A stretch of 17,310 nt of DNA from Chryseobacterium sp. (GCA_003248755.1 QFQW01000080.1:1-17310); one strand, 5' to 3'. Counted from the stretch's first letter, positions 1 to 8,395 are shown. Translations and numbers: made by a program. Notes: a model not told the origin generated them from the sequence alone.

Positions 1-668
1 TAGCAGTTGGTCTTTATTGTTTTAAATATGTTGAGAATCGAAAATGGATTAAAATTATTATTTCTTTTTTTTTCATCAAAGCATTTCATAACACAGGGAT
101 TTTTTGTGTGCTGTTTTGGGGAGCCTATTTCTTATCTAGTAGCAAATATAAGTTGAAACCGGTTGTAATGATACTGCTACTTTTTGTAGCATATGGTGTA
201 TTTATTTATTTTGATTTAATTATTCTTTATACTATAACAATTGGTATTTTACCTAAGAAATTTTTATACTATCTAAGTGGTGATACAGTAGACTATACTA
301 CAATCTTTATCTATCATTTGTTACTGAGTGCCATTATTTTTGTTGTCTATCTATTTCATTCGAGATCCAAAGAAGAAAAAGACAAACTGCTATCATATAG
401 TTTCCTTAGTTTATTAGGCTCTGTTTTAGTTTTAACAGCCATGGTTTCTATGTGGTCATTTCGTGTTGCTTTTTACTTTTTGTATATATGTAACTGTTTA
501 TTCTTACCAAGAGCTTTATTCTTAATGAATAAAAAATATAAATTGGAATCTACATTAATGTTAATAGTGACGGTATGTTTGGTAATCGTGGTATGGTACA
601 AATACACTATAATTAACAATGATAATGAGACGTTTCCATATAAATCAGAAATATTAGGAATATATTAG
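1..668 (+). CDS. EpsG/Wzy-like polysaccharide polymerase, 3' part only
   Basis: This is the C-terminal 221 residues of a multi-pass membrane protein; the reading frame is open from base 3 and runs off the left edge, so the true start lies outside the window. The visible part has several hydrophobic helices separated by short basic loops. Near its beginning is a FHNTGIF stretch followed by a membrane helix, and it ends with a short PYKSEIL segment. Both recall the EpsG family, in which a conserved His near a helix and a C-terminal PYK motif are common. EpsG/Wzy proteins polymerise undecaprenyl-linked repeat units at the outer face of the inner membrane. The following genes encode glycosyltransferases and an acetyltransferase, which fits that role. 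A GTG at 108 could be read as a start but lies inside the ongoing frame, so I reject it. An O-antigen ligase-type membrane protein is the main alternative. Confidence 0.68.
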   Translation, partial: AVGLYCFKYVENRKWIKIIISFFFIKAFHNTGIFCVLFWGAYFLSSSKYKLKPVVMILLLFVAYGVFIYFDLIILYTITIGILPKKFLYYLSGDTVDYTTIFIYHLLLSAIIFVVYLFHSRSKEEKDKLLSYSFLSLLGSVLVLTAMVSMWSFRVAFYFLYICNCLFLPRALFLMNKKYKLESTLMLIVTVCLVIVVWYKYTIINNDNETFPYKSEILGIY

Positions 669-713
669 TCATTAGAGTTTAAGAATCTTTCTTATAAAAT
701 TTTAAACATAAAT

Positions 714-764
714 AAAAATACTTGTTCAATTCATCGAAAAGCATCATATTATACAAGTATTTTT
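714..764 (+). terminator. 12-bp inverted repeat, possible weak terminator
   Basis: A perfect 12-base inverted repeat (arms 714-725 and 753-764) encloses a 27-base loop and ends in a run of six T. It sits in the 111-base gap between the polymerase and the first GT4 gene. The arms are mostly A/T, with one CTTG/CAAG core, and the loop is long, so termination would be weak. It could cause partial attenuation or mRNA processing inside the operon. No TAnnTTTG element is seen in this gap. Confidence 0.35.
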
Positions 765-779
765 TAATTAATAACAGTT

Positions 780-2024
780 ATGAAAGTATTGTGGCTCGCA
801 CCAACTCCATCTTTATATCAAGCTAATAGTAAGTATAATAGCTTGTACAATGGCGGAGGATGGGTTTCTTCTCTAGAAAAACTTATTTATAAATCAGAAA
901 ATATAGATTTAGCTGTCGGTTTTTTTATGGATAATGAACCATTCAAATCTGTTCAGAATAATCATACCTATTATCCGATTGGCACATCAAATAATAAATT
1001 TGATAAAATACTAAATAAACTTTCTTTTGACCGTTCTACAAAGAAAGAAGTAGAAAATATAATTAGAGTCATCGAGGATTTTAAACCAGATATGATCCAT
1101 ATATTTGGGACCGAATATAGTTTTGGATTAATTTCTAAATTGACAAAAGTTCCGGTCGTTATTCATATACAGGGTATTCTTAATCCCTATGATAATGCAT
1201 TCTTTCCGCCTAATGATAACTTGCTGAACCATTTTCTTAATGGAGATGTAAAGAACTTTATGAATGTTTACAGAACAAAAAGATCGTTCGAATTGGGAGG
1301 GAAAAGAGAAGTGCAGGTAATGGAGTCTTGTCCCAATTATACGGGCAGAACAAACTGGGATTTTTCGGTATCAAGAATCTATAACAAGAATTCAAAATAC
1401 TATCATATTAATGAAGTATTAAGAGAAGAGTTTTATGATACAGAGCTTCCAATCAAGCAAAGCTTTGAAGTTGATAATAAGTTAAAACTGATTACCACAA
1501 TCTCAAAAGTTCCTTATAAGGCATTTGATCTTATTCTCAAAACAGCAAAAATTTTAAAAGAAAATATAGAATTAGATTTTGAATGGAACGTATATGGAAT
1601 TCAGGATTATAAATACTGGGAAAAGAAACTTAATATAAAATCCTCAGATGTCAATGTGAATTGCAATGGTGTCATCAATGCAAAAGGATTAAGAGAGAAG
1701 TTGATTTCATCAGATATCTATATTCATCCATCTTATATTGATAATAGTCCTAATAGTCTGTGCGAGGCTCAAATACTTTCACTCCCAATCATTTCTACAA
1801 ATGTTGGCGGAATATCTACTTTAATTAACGATAACAAAACAGGAATGCTTTGCCCGGCCAATGATCCTTACACATTAGCATATAAGATTAATTTGCTTTA
1901 TGAAAATCAAGAACTCAGAAAAGAGCTTGGGGGAAATGGTAGAGTAGAAGCATTAGAAAGACATAATAGAGATACAATTCTCAAAAATATTGTTTCAATG
2001 TATAGTGAATTATCTAAATCTTAA
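780..2024 (+). CDS. GT4-family (GT-B fold) glycosyltransferase
   Basis: This 414-residue protein has the two-domain layout of GT-B retaining glycosyltransferases. The N-terminal strand MKVLWLAPTPS is followed by a glycine-rich GGGWVSSLEKL loop (residues 25-35), the usual acceptor-side signature. The C-terminal half has the Lys-containing SKVPYKAFDLIL segment near 242-253 and the donor-binding region HPSYIDNSPNSLCEA (316-330), followed by a GG loop at 343-344. In the E-x7-E motif the second Glu is E329, but the first position is Asp (D321). There is no signal peptide or membrane segment, so it should act at the cytoplasmic face of the inner membrane, adding one sugar to the lipid-linked repeat unit. 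Donor and linkage cannot be read from sequence. The next gene starts 9 bases after its stop, which indicates cotranscription. Confidence 0.85.
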   Translation: MKVLWLAPTPSLYQANSKYNSLYNGGGWVSSLEKLIYKSENIDLAVGFFMDNEPFKSVQNNHTYYPIGTSNNKFDKILNKLSFDRSTKKEVENIIRVIEDFKPDMIHIFGTEYSFGLISKLTKVPVVIHIQGILNPYDNAFFPPNDNLLNHFLNGDVKNFMNVYRTKRSFELGGKREVQVMESCPNYTGRTNWDFSVSRIYNKNSKYYHINEVLREEFYDTELPIKQSFEVDNKLKLITTISKVPYKAFDLILKTAKILKENIELDFEWNVYGIQDYKYWEKKLNIKSSDVNVNCNGVINAKGLREKLISSDIYIHPSYIDNSPNSLCEAQILSLPIISTNVGGISTLINDNKTGMLCPANDPYTLAYKINLLYENQELRKELGGNGRVEALERHNRDTILKNIVSMYSELSKS

Positions 2025-2033
2025 TATTCCAAA

Positions 2034-2606
2034 ATGATCAATAAGTTCTTTTATTATCTTTCGAGAATTATCAATATTATTTTGAGTCGTGTTGTAAAAT
2101 ACGACTTCAAAAAAGTAGGATCTAATTTTACAGTTAATTATCCATTTGTAATCAAAGGAACTAGGTACATAGAAATAGGCGATAATTTTTCTTCTTTTGG
2201 AAGATTGAGATTAGAAGCTTATGACAATCACAATGGTTTTGATTTCCATCCTAAAATAATTATAGGGAATAATGTCTCTATCAATTACGATTGTCATATA
2301 GGTTGTGTCAATCATATTGAGATTGGAAATGATGTGCTGATGGCAAGTAAAATCTTTATTACAGATCATTTTCACGGAGATACATCAGAAGAATCAATAA
2401 AATTGCCACCTTCCAAAAGGAAAATCACAAGTAAAGGACCAGTTATCATAGAAGATAATGTCTGGATTGGCGAAGGTGTTTGTATTATGCCGAATGTCAC
2501 CATCGGAAAAAACTCTATCGTAGGAGCTAATGCTGTTGTTACAAAAAGCTTTCCGGAAAACTCTGTAATTGGAGGTAATCCAGCTAAACTTATAAAAACT
2601 CTTTGA
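2034..2606 (+). CDS. Left-handed beta-helix (hexapeptide) O-acyltransferase, WbbJ/Vat-like
   Basis: The 190-residue product is built from imperfect [LIV]-G-x4 hexapeptide repeats, for example IEIGDN near 46-51, IIIGNN near 75-80, IEIGND near 95-100 and VWIGEGVCIMPNVTIGKNSIVG (split over 143-164). It ends in the GGNPAKLIK tail (180-188) typical of the maltose/galactoside/WbbJ acetyltransferase group. The insertion ITDHFHGD (109-116) carries H112 and H114; in this family a His here is the catalytic base that activates the sugar hydroxyl for acetyl-CoA. It most likely O-acetylates a sugar of the repeat unit. The N-terminal hydrophobic stretch (about 4-20) may bring it to the membrane. It sits between two glycosyltransferases with gaps of 9 and 12 bases, so it belongs to the same transcript. 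The acyl group (acetyl or other) is not determined by sequence. Confidence 0.86.
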   Translation: MINKFFYYLSRIINIILSRVVKYDFKKVGSNFTVNYPFVIKGTRYIEIGDNFSSFGRLRLEAYDNHNGFDFHPKIIIGNNVSINYDCHIGCVNHIEIGNDVLMASKIFITDHFHGDTSEESIKLPPSKRKITSKGPVIIEDNVWIGEGVCIMPNVTIGKNSIVGANAVVTKSFPENSVIGGNPAKLIKTL

Positions 2607-2618
2607 CCATTATAAATT

Positions 2619-3932
2619 ATGAAAAAAAATGTTGTTTTCAGTATCGTTGCAAGAAATTACCTTTCTTTGGCTTATGCATTAGGAGATAGTCTGAAAAAAT
2701 ATAACGAAGACTACGAATATCATATCATTATTGCAGACCGTTTTGATGGTTTGGATAAAAGCCAAGAACCCTTCAGCGTTTTGAGTTTGGAGGATATAGG
2801 TCTTAACGGTCAACTATTAGATGAACTTGCTTTCAAATATGGTATTACTGAGTTTTGTACAGCTGTTAAACCATTTTGTTTTGATTATTTTTTCAAGAAT
2901 GGATTTACAAAAGCAATTTACTTTGATCCGGACATTTGTACTTTCTCCTCTTTGAATCCAATTTTTGATGAATTGGAAAAAAAATCCATTGTTGTGACGC
3001 CACATTTTTTCACTGTAGAAGAAGATTATACAGGTACTATTAGCGAACAGTTGCTTTTACATGTTGGCGGGTTTAATTTTGGTTTTGTAGGGGTAAGTAA
3101 AGTTGGCGGAGGACAGGCTTTTATTAATTGGTGGAAAAATAGATTGACCAATTTTAGCTATCAGGACAAGATTGAAGCACTTCATACAGATCAAAAATTT
3201 GGAGATTTAATTCCTTCTTTTTTCTTTGATGATCTATTTGTATCAAAAGATTTGGGAAGAAATATGTCTTTCTGGAATCTTCACGAGAGAAGTCTTATAT
3301 CAAAAGACGATTCTTATTTCGTTGAGAATAAAATTACAAAGCAACAAACTAATCGATTGATTTTCTATCACTTTGCGGGGTATGAAATAACAAGGAAAGG
3401 AGATCTGGTCCATAAAAATCACAGAGAATATAAGTTTTCTGATTTTCCGGAGATTGATCAACTCTATAAATGGTATGGTGAGCAATTGCAAAAATGGAAT
3501 TTCAAAAAGTATATTAGCATTGATTACGGTTATGGTAAATTCGATAATGGAATAATGATCAAACATTATCACAGAAGACTTTACAGGAGATTGTTGATGG
3601 ATAATGTGAAAATAGAGAATCCTTTCGGCGTTGCATCTAATCAAAATAATTTTTACAAATTATTGAGAGATAATAATCTGATTTCAAAAAGCAAAGAGAA
3701 CGTTGACAAAGTTAATGAGGTAACCTTAGATAGTTTTGATAGTAAAGTTAAGATTATTAATAAGTTTATGGTTGTTTTCAAGTCACTTATTGGTTCGGAT
3801 AAATATTTCTTGTTAATGAAATTCTTTCAAAGATATTCTAAAATAGAAAATCAACATTTTTTAATAAAAGAGTATAGAAAAGATTACAAATTTTTCAATG
3901 AAAATAGAAGAGGTGATTTTTCTGTAAAGTAA
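2619..3932 (+). CDS. GT8-like (GT-A fold) glycosyltransferase with DPD motif
   Basis: The 437-residue protein starts with VVFSIVARNYLSLAYALGDSL, the first beta-strand and helix of a GT-A nucleotide-sugar domain. KAIYFDPDICTFS (98-110) carries a DxD-type metal/donor motif (D103-P-D105). TAVKPFCFDYFF (81-92) resembles the Lys-Pro segment that precedes DxD in GT8-related families, and HVGGFNFGFVGV (148-159) resembles the acceptor-side loop. A second WW/HF-containing region follows. The last 130 residues or so are rich in Lys, Tyr and Phe and match no domain I recognise; they may bind membrane or acceptor. No signal peptide is visible. The likely role is transfer of one sugar to the growing lipid-linked oligosaccharide. 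Such DPD proteins occur in polysaccharide clusters but most lack a known substrate. Donor identity is unknown. Confidence 0.72.
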   Translation: MKKNVVFSIVARNYLSLAYALGDSLKKYNEDYEYHIIIADRFDGLDKSQEPFSVLSLEDIGLNGQLLDELAFKYGITEFCTAVKPFCFDYFFKNGFTKAIYFDPDICTFSSLNPIFDELEKKSIVVTPHFFTVEEDYTGTISEQLLLHVGGFNFGFVGVSKVGGGQAFINWWKNRLTNFSYQDKIEALHTDQKFGDLIPSFFFDDLFVSKDLGRNMSFWNLHERSLISKDDSYFVENKITKQQTNRLIFYHFAGYEITRKGDLVHKNHREYKFSDFPEIDQLYKWYGEQLQKWNFKKYISIDYGYGKFDNGIMIKHYHRRLYRRLLMDNVKIENPFGVASNQNNFYKLLRDNNLISKSKENVDKVNEVTLDSFDSKVKIINKFMVVFKSLIGSDKYFLLMKFFQRYSKIENQHFLIKEYRKDYKFFNENRRGDFSVK

Positions 3933-3988
3933 TTTGTTCGTTACATAAATTTATTTTTTTATAATAGCATTAATATTTATAAAAAGAG

Positions 3989-3996
3989 TACTTTTG
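3989..3996 (+). promoter_or_regulatory. Possible Bacteroidota -7 element (TACTTTTG)
   Basis: TACTTTTG matches the TAnnTTTG consensus for the sigma-70-like factor of Bacteroidota and lies 28 bases before the ATG at 4025. A clear TTG/TTTG -33 partner at 17-23 bases upstream is not present, so this is a weak candidate for an internal promoter of the glycoside hydrolase gene. Confidence 0.27.
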
Positions 3997-4024
3997 TCAG
4001 TAAACTATAACCCATCAATGACAA

Positions 4025-5014
4025 ATGAAGAAAAAATTATTAATAGCAATTCTATTTATTGCTTTCTTTACGTTAATTACGAATTTTATAATTAGTAACT
4101 CCGATTTTGGATTGAAAAATTCCAAAATTATTTGGGGAGTAAATGGTCATACATTAACTTCAAATGATTACAAAGCGATTAGTTTGGATGATCAATTTGC
4201 AGCTCTTAAAAAAGAAAAATTTACTTACTATAGAATTGATGTTTTAACGGATTCAGATGGAAAAATTACTTCTGGTGCAGAAATTTTTGATGAATTCATA
4301 AAGCGATGCAAAGCCAATAATGTAAAAGTTTTACCAAATGTTTATCTCAGTTCTATAGATTACAACGATACACCGGAACTTAGTTACTCAAAAGGTCTGA
4401 AATTGGGAACTGGATTTGCGAAGCTGTATGGTAAATATTTTCCGGTTATAGAAATAAGTAACGAAAGTGAGCTAAAAGTTGCGGTTAAAGATAACGAGGG
4501 GAACTTTGTTAGAATTAATAACAAATTGCAGTATGATCAAAAGAAACTAAAGGTGATATTACAATTTTTAAAAGGTGCAAATGATGGAGTTAAGAAAGTC
4601 AGTCCCAAGATAAAAACATTAATCTGCATATCAGGAAACAATACTAACTTTCTGGAGATTGTAAAAAATAATGTCAAGTTTGATATTGTAGGTACCAATT
4701 GGTATGATGTAAATCTATATGCAATGTCCGAATACAAAAGTGTGCTGAAACAAATCAAAGAAAAAATCCGAAAACCAATCTGGGTAACAGAACTTAATTA
4801 TAGGGAAGGTAGTACAAATGTTTCAGCAAGTGTTCAGAAAATTTGGCTAAATAATATGTTGGATAATCTCTCAAAAAGTAAGCTAGTAGATGCTGTTTTT
4901 ATTTATCAGCTTTTTGATGAAAATAGCAATCTTAATAAACCCGGAGTACCTGCTTTTGAAGCTAATTTTGGAATCTATAGAGTCAAAAATAACAAAGTTG
5001 AGAAGAAGTTCTAA
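4025..5014 (+). CDS. Exported TIM-barrel glycoside hydrolase (clan GH-A, GH39/PslG-like)
   Basis: The 329-residue product has a positively charged start and a hydrophobic stretch at about 4-24, a Sec signal peptide or N-terminal anchor. No lipobox Cys follows. The rest resembles a (beta/alpha)8 clan GH-A enzyme: YYRIDV near 68-73 (strand 2), KVLPNVYLSS (101-110), VIEISNESEL (141-150) with an Asn-Glu pair (N146-E147) as expected for the acid/base, and IWVTELNY (252-259) with E256 placed as the nucleophile. VFIYQLFDEN (291-300) fits strand 8. In other bacteria such enzymes inside polysaccharide operons (for example PslG beside Psl genes) trim or release the polymer in the periplasm. That comparison is inference from fold and context. 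Substrate is unknown; the exact GH family needs a profile search. It is preceded by a 92-base gap and followed after 20 bases by a GT4 gene. Confidence 0.68.
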   Translation: MKKKLLIAILFIAFFTLITNFIISNSDFGLKNSKIIWGVNGHTLTSNDYKAISLDDQFAALKKEKFTYYRIDVLTDSDGKITSGAEIFDEFIKRCKANNVKVLPNVYLSSIDYNDTPELSYSKGLKLGTGFAKLYGKYFPVIEISNESELKVAVKDNEGNFVRINNKLQYDQKKLKVILQFLKGANDGVKKVSPKIKTLICISGNNTNFLEIVKNNVKFDIVGTNWYDVNLYAMSEYKSVLKQIKEKIRKPIWVTELNYREGSTNVSASVQKIWLNNMLDNLSKSKLVDAVFIYQLFDENSNLNKPGVPAFEANFGIYRVKNNKVEKKF

Positions 5015-5034
5015 TGTTTGTTAATTTTTAAAAC

Positions 5035-6105
5035 ATGGATACCATGACTCATATAACAATTGACTGCCGTATGTATGGGAAAAACTATGGTGGTATTGGT
5101 AGGTATGTACAAGAAATTATTCAAAACCTAATTCAATTCAACCTTTTCAGTTTGACAATTCTTGCAAATGATGAGGCATATTTAGAATTGAACAATAAAG
5201 AAAGTGAAAATTTAAAAATTGTAAAATGCTCAACCAAGATGTTCTCCTTAGGAGAACAATTGGAATTATTTAGTAAGATTCCGAAATGTGATATATTTTG
5301 GTCACCCTATATCAATGTCCCTTTTCTGCCTGTTAAAGCCAAGAAAAGAGTAGTTACAATTCATGATGTATTCCATATAGTAAATCCGGAATACTATTCT
5401 TTTTTTAAAAGGAAATTGATTTCGTTATATTATTTCTTTTCTACTAAATTAAGTGCTAAAATTATAACTGTTTCCTATTTTTCAAAATCAGAAATTGGAA
5501 ATAATTTTGGAGAAAATATTGAAAATAAGACTGCCGTTGTTTATAATGGCTGTGATATCAATGTAGAGGGTGTTTCCAAAAAAAATGCAGGGATAGATTA
5601 TATTCTTTTTGTTGGAAGTGTAAAACCCCATAAGAATCTTAAAAAGGCATTACTAGCATTTGATAAATTAAATAATAGAAGCATTAAATTCATAATAGTT
5701 GGCAAAAAGGAGGGCTTTGTTACTGGTGATGACAGTGTTTTTGAGATTGTTGAAAATATAAATAAGAGCTCCCCTAGAGTTTTATTTACAGGAAGTATCA
5801 ATGATGAAGATTTGTATGGCTATTACAAAGGGGCAAGAATGCTGATTATGCCGTCATTATATGAAGGTTTTGGTTTGCCTATAATAGAAGCCATGAAGTT
5901 TGGTATTCCTGTAGCTTGTTCTGATATAGAAGTTTTTCATGAAATAGGAGACGATAAGCTATTCTATTTTGATCCTAACTCGGAAGATGATATAAAACTA
6001 GGTATGGAGAAGGCTTTGCAAAAAGATAGAATTGATTATAATAAAAACATTCTTTCTTGGAAAAACGTTACTGAAAATATAATTCAAATATTATTAAAGG
6101 TATAA
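5035..6105 (+). CDS. GT4-family glycosyltransferase
   Basis: The 356-residue product is a GT-B enzyme. The acceptor loop GKNYGGIGRYVQEI (15-28) is near the start, and VTIHDVFHIVNP (107-118) is the usual mid-N-domain segment. The donor domain begins at ILFVGSVKPHKNLKKAL (190-206). The E-x7-E motif is intact in SLYEGFGLPIIEAM (274-287; E277 and E285), followed by GIPVACSD. This pattern is common in mannosyl- or rhamnosyl-transferases of capsule and O-antigen clusters, but donor assignment from sequence is unsafe. The ORF begins with ATG at 5035; a second ATG three codons later (5044) is equally near the conserved start of the fold, so the start is uncertain by 9 bases. No membrane segment is seen, so it should work at the cytoplasmic membrane face. 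Confidence 0.86.
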   Translation: MDTMTHITIDCRMYGKNYGGIGRYVQEIIQNLIQFNLFSLTILANDEAYLELNNKESENLKIVKCSTKMFSLGEQLELFSKIPKCDIFWSPYINVPFLPVKAKKRVVTIHDVFHIVNPEYYSFFKRKLISLYYFFSTKLSAKIITVSYFSKSEIGNNFGENIENKTAVVYNGCDINVEGVSKKNAGIDYILFVGSVKPHKNLKKALLAFDKLNNRSIKFIIVGKKEGFVTGDDSVFEIVENINKSSPRVLFTGSINDEDLYGYYKGARMLIMPSLYEGFGLPIIEAMKFGIPVACSDIEVFHEIGDDKLFYFDPNSEDDIKLGMEKALQKDRIDYNKNILSWKNVTENIIQILLKV

Positions 6106-6241
6106 CCGTTATTGATTAATATTTGATTATTTAAAATAATAAAAAACGCAAAAACACACAAAATTTAAGTTGCAAAATAATATCGAATTAGATAAATTAT
6201 TATTATTGCATAAAGAAAATTATATTCAAATTTAATAATAA

Positions 6242-7360
6242 ATGAAAGTCGCAATTGTTCAGGAATGGCTGGTCTCAGTAGGAGGGTCGGATAAAGTTGT
6301 GAAAGCAATATCTGATATTTTTCCTGATGCCGATATATATACATTGGTTGCCAACAAGGAGGTATGCGATGAATTGGGGATTGATTATTCCAAAGTTCAT
6401 ACATCTATGATACAAAAGCTTCCTTTTGGTGCTAAAAAGCATAGGATGTATCTGCCTCTTTTTCCTTATGTAATAGAGCAATTTGACTTACGTGATTACG
6501 ATGTAATTATTTCTTCATCACATGCTGTTGCCAAAGGTGTACTTACAAAATCGGATCAATTGCATATCTGTTATTGCCACTCACCTGTGAGATATGTTTG
6601 GGATATGTACAATGAATACCTTGAAGAGTCAAATCTTGCTAAAGGATTCAAAAGTATGTTGGCAAGGTATTTATTGCACAGAATCCGAAAATGGGATGTT
6701 TTATCTAGCTTCCGTGTAGATTATTTTATTAGCAATTCTAATAACGTTGGAAAAAGAATAAAAAAAACCTATAGACGTGAGTCTGTTACAATATATCCCA
6801 ACATAGATATTTCTAATTTTACACCTTACTACGAAAAAGAAGATTTTTACTTGACAAGTAGTAGGCTGGTACCATATAAAAAAATAGATTTGATCGTGAA
6901 GGCTTTTAATCAAATGCCTGATAAAAAATTAGTAGTCATAGGATCAGGACCGGATTATGAAAAGATAAAAAAAATGGCTAAATCAAATATCAAAATATTG
7001 GGATATCAGCCATTTGAAGTATTAAAAGAAAAAATGCAAAAAGCTAAAGCATTTGTTTTTGCAGCTGACGAAGATTTTGGAATGATTCCTATAGAGGCAC
7101 AGGCTTGTGCTACACCTGTAATTGCTTATGGAAAAGGAGGGTCTCTTGAAACCGTGCTTAATAATGAAACTGGGATTTATTTTTATAAACAGACATCAGA
7201 TTCAATAATTGATGCTGTATCCAGATTTGAAAAAATAGAAAATACTTTAGACTATAATAAAATTAGAGCTCACGCTGAGAAATTTTCTGAACAACGATTC
7301 AAAGAAGAATTTGAAAGTTATGTTACAGAAAAATATAATGAGTTTTTTAAAAATAAATGA
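6242..7360 (+). CDS. GT4-family glycosyltransferase, WbaZ-like
   Basis: The 372-residue protein starts with MKVAIVQEWLVSVGGSDKVV, where the GG loop and EWL/GG arrangement resemble the WbaZ-like branch of GT4 (mannosyltransferases of O-antigen clusters). ICYCHSPVRYVWDMYNEYL (109-127) is a strong signature of this branch. The donor domain has SSRLVPYKKIDLIVKAF (206-222), with the phosphate-contacting Arg-Lys pair, and E-x7-E in ADEDFGMIPIEAQACATP (275-292; E277, E285). GDP-mannose or a related donor is therefore plausible but inferred. A 136-base AT-rich gap precedes it, the longest gap between complete genes of the cluster, with no good promoter or terminator that I can see. Its stop codon overlaps the next start (ATGA), a sign of translational coupling. 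Confidence 0.86.
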   Translation: MKVAIVQEWLVSVGGSDKVVKAISDIFPDADIYTLVANKEVCDELGIDYSKVHTSMIQKLPFGAKKHRMYLPLFPYVIEQFDLRDYDVIISSSHAVAKGVLTKSDQLHICYCHSPVRYVWDMYNEYLEESNLAKGFKSMLARYLLHRIRKWDVLSSFRVDYFISNSNNVGKRIKKTYRRESVTIYPNIDISNFTPYYEKEDFYLTSSRLVPYKKIDLIVKAFNQMPDKKLVVIGSGPDYEKIKKMAKSNIKILGYQPFEVLKEKMQKAKAFVFAADEDFGMIPIEAQACATPVIAYGKGGSLETVLNNETGIYFYKQTSDSIIDAVSRFEKIENTLDYNKIRAHAEKFSEQRFKEEFESYVTEKYNEFFKNK

Positions 7361-8325
7361 TGAATTACTATGTTTTTGGTGGATCCGGTTTTATCGGGAC
7401 ACATTTGATAAATTTGTTATCAGAGAAATTTGAAGGAAATATATTTAACTTAGATATTGTAGAAAATAACCATAATGGAAAATCTAAATTTATCTATTGT
7501 GATGTTAGAAACAAAATAAATCTCGAGATTCCCGTAACTGACCAAGATATGGTTTTTAATTTTTCTGCAGTTCATACAACACCCGGACATCCGGATTACG
7601 AATACTTTGAAACCAATATAAAAGGTGCCGAAAACATCACTGATTTTGCAGAAAGATATAATATAAAAAAAATAATTTTTACATCTTCAATTGCCCCTTA
7701 TGGTGCATCCGAGGATGAAAAAACAGAACAAACACTTCCAACACCCAATACTCCTTACGGAATATCAAAATTAGTTGCAGAAAAAATACATATTGCTTGG
7801 CAGATAAAAGATTTCAACAATAGAAAATTAACAATTTTAAGACCCGGAGTTGTTTTTGGGAAAGGAGAAAATGGAAACTTTACCAGATTATACTGGGGGA
7901 TTAAAAAGCGTCGTTTTCTTTATCCAGGTCGTAAAGACACCATCAAGGCCTGCATCTATGTAAAAGAATTGGTTCGTTTTATGATTTATTCATTAGAATC
8001 ACAGAAAAATGGTGTGGAAATTTATAATTGTTCCTATTATCCGGCTTATTCTATTGAGCAGATTTCCAATTCTATGATGAAAGTAACCAAAATGGAACGT
8101 AATATCCCAAAAATTCCTGGTGGATTATTAAAATTTGCTGCATCAATTATTGGATTAGCCGGTGGTAAAGCATTAGGGATTCATCCGGACAGAGTTAAAA
8201 AATTAATGATTTCTACTAATATCAGTGGGGAAAAATTGGCTAATTCGGGTTATGTATTTCACTATACATTTGAGCAGGCTTTGGATGATTGGTTCCAAGA
8301 TAATGATAGGCAGTTTTTAAAATAA
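7357..8325 (+). CDS. NAD-dependent nucleotide-sugar epimerase/dehydratase (extended SDR)
   Basis: The 322-residue protein opens with YYVFGGSGFIGTHL (4-17), the GxxGxxG dinucleotide-binding loop of extended short-chain dehydrogenases, and FNLDIVE places D33 to hold the adenosine ribose, which favours NAD over NADP. The catalytic residues are visible in TSSIAPYG (109-116) and TPYGISKLVAEK (132-143; Y134 and K138). LRPGVVFGKGENG (161-173) is the substrate-loop region typical of the GalE/RmlD-related group. It probably converts a nucleotide-activated sugar for this polymer. Neither substrate nor reaction (epimerase, reductase or dehydratase) can be decided. The start at 7357 overlaps the previous gene by 4 bases; a second ATG follows at once (7360), so the first residue is uncertain. 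A 70-base gap follows. Confidence 0.8.
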   Translation: MMNYYVFGGSGFIGTHLINLLSEKFEGNIFNLDIVENNHNGKSKFIYCDVRNKINLEIPVTDQDMVFNFSAVHTTPGHPDYEYFETNIKGAENITDFAERYNIKKIIFTSSIAPYGASEDEKTEQTLPTPNTPYGISKLVAEKIHIAWQIKDFNNRKLTILRPGVVFGKGENGNFTRLYWGIKKRRFLYPGRKDTIKACIYVKELVRFMIYSLESQKNGVEIYNCSYYPAYSIEQISNSMMKVTKMERNIPKIPGGLLKFAASIIGLAGGKALGIHPDRVKKLMISTNISGEKLANSGYVFHYTFEQALDDWFQDNDRQFLK

Positions 8326-8346
8326 TATTAATTCTGTTTTTACATA

Positions 8347-8374
8347 TTTTGTAGCGTAATTTTTTATATTTTTG
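8347..8374 (+). promoter_or_regulatory. Possible internal promoter before the nucleotidylyltransferase gene
   Basis: TATTTTTG at 8367-8374 matches TAnnTTTG and lies 21 bases before the ATG at 8396. A TTTTG at 8347-8351 could serve as the -33 element, but its 15-base spacing is shorter than usual. AT-rich DNA makes chance matches common, so this is a weak candidate. Confidence 0.3.
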
Positions 8375-8395
8375 TTTTAAAATAAGACAATAATT

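Noticed and set aside
108..668. A GTG-initiated 186-residue reading of the first gene
   Set aside because: The same frame is open back to base 3 and encodes further polymerase-like sequence, so the gene is truncated by the window edge rather than starting at 108.
2817..3644. Two minus-strand ORFs of 62 and 114 residues inside the GT8-like gene
   Set aside because: They lie opposite a well-supported gene and have no recognisable motifs; they are antisense shadows.
3956..3985. A 9-bp A/T inverted repeat (TTTTTATAA/TTATAAAAA) before the glycoside hydrolase gene
   Set aside because: It has no G or C pairs and no following T-run, so it is too weak to call a terminator.
6126..6140. A 15-base A/T palindrome (arms ATTATTT/AAATAAT) in the gap before the WbaZ-like gene
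   Set aside because: It is entirely A/T, has a one-base centre and no T-run after it; such repeats are expected by chance in DNA this AT-rich.
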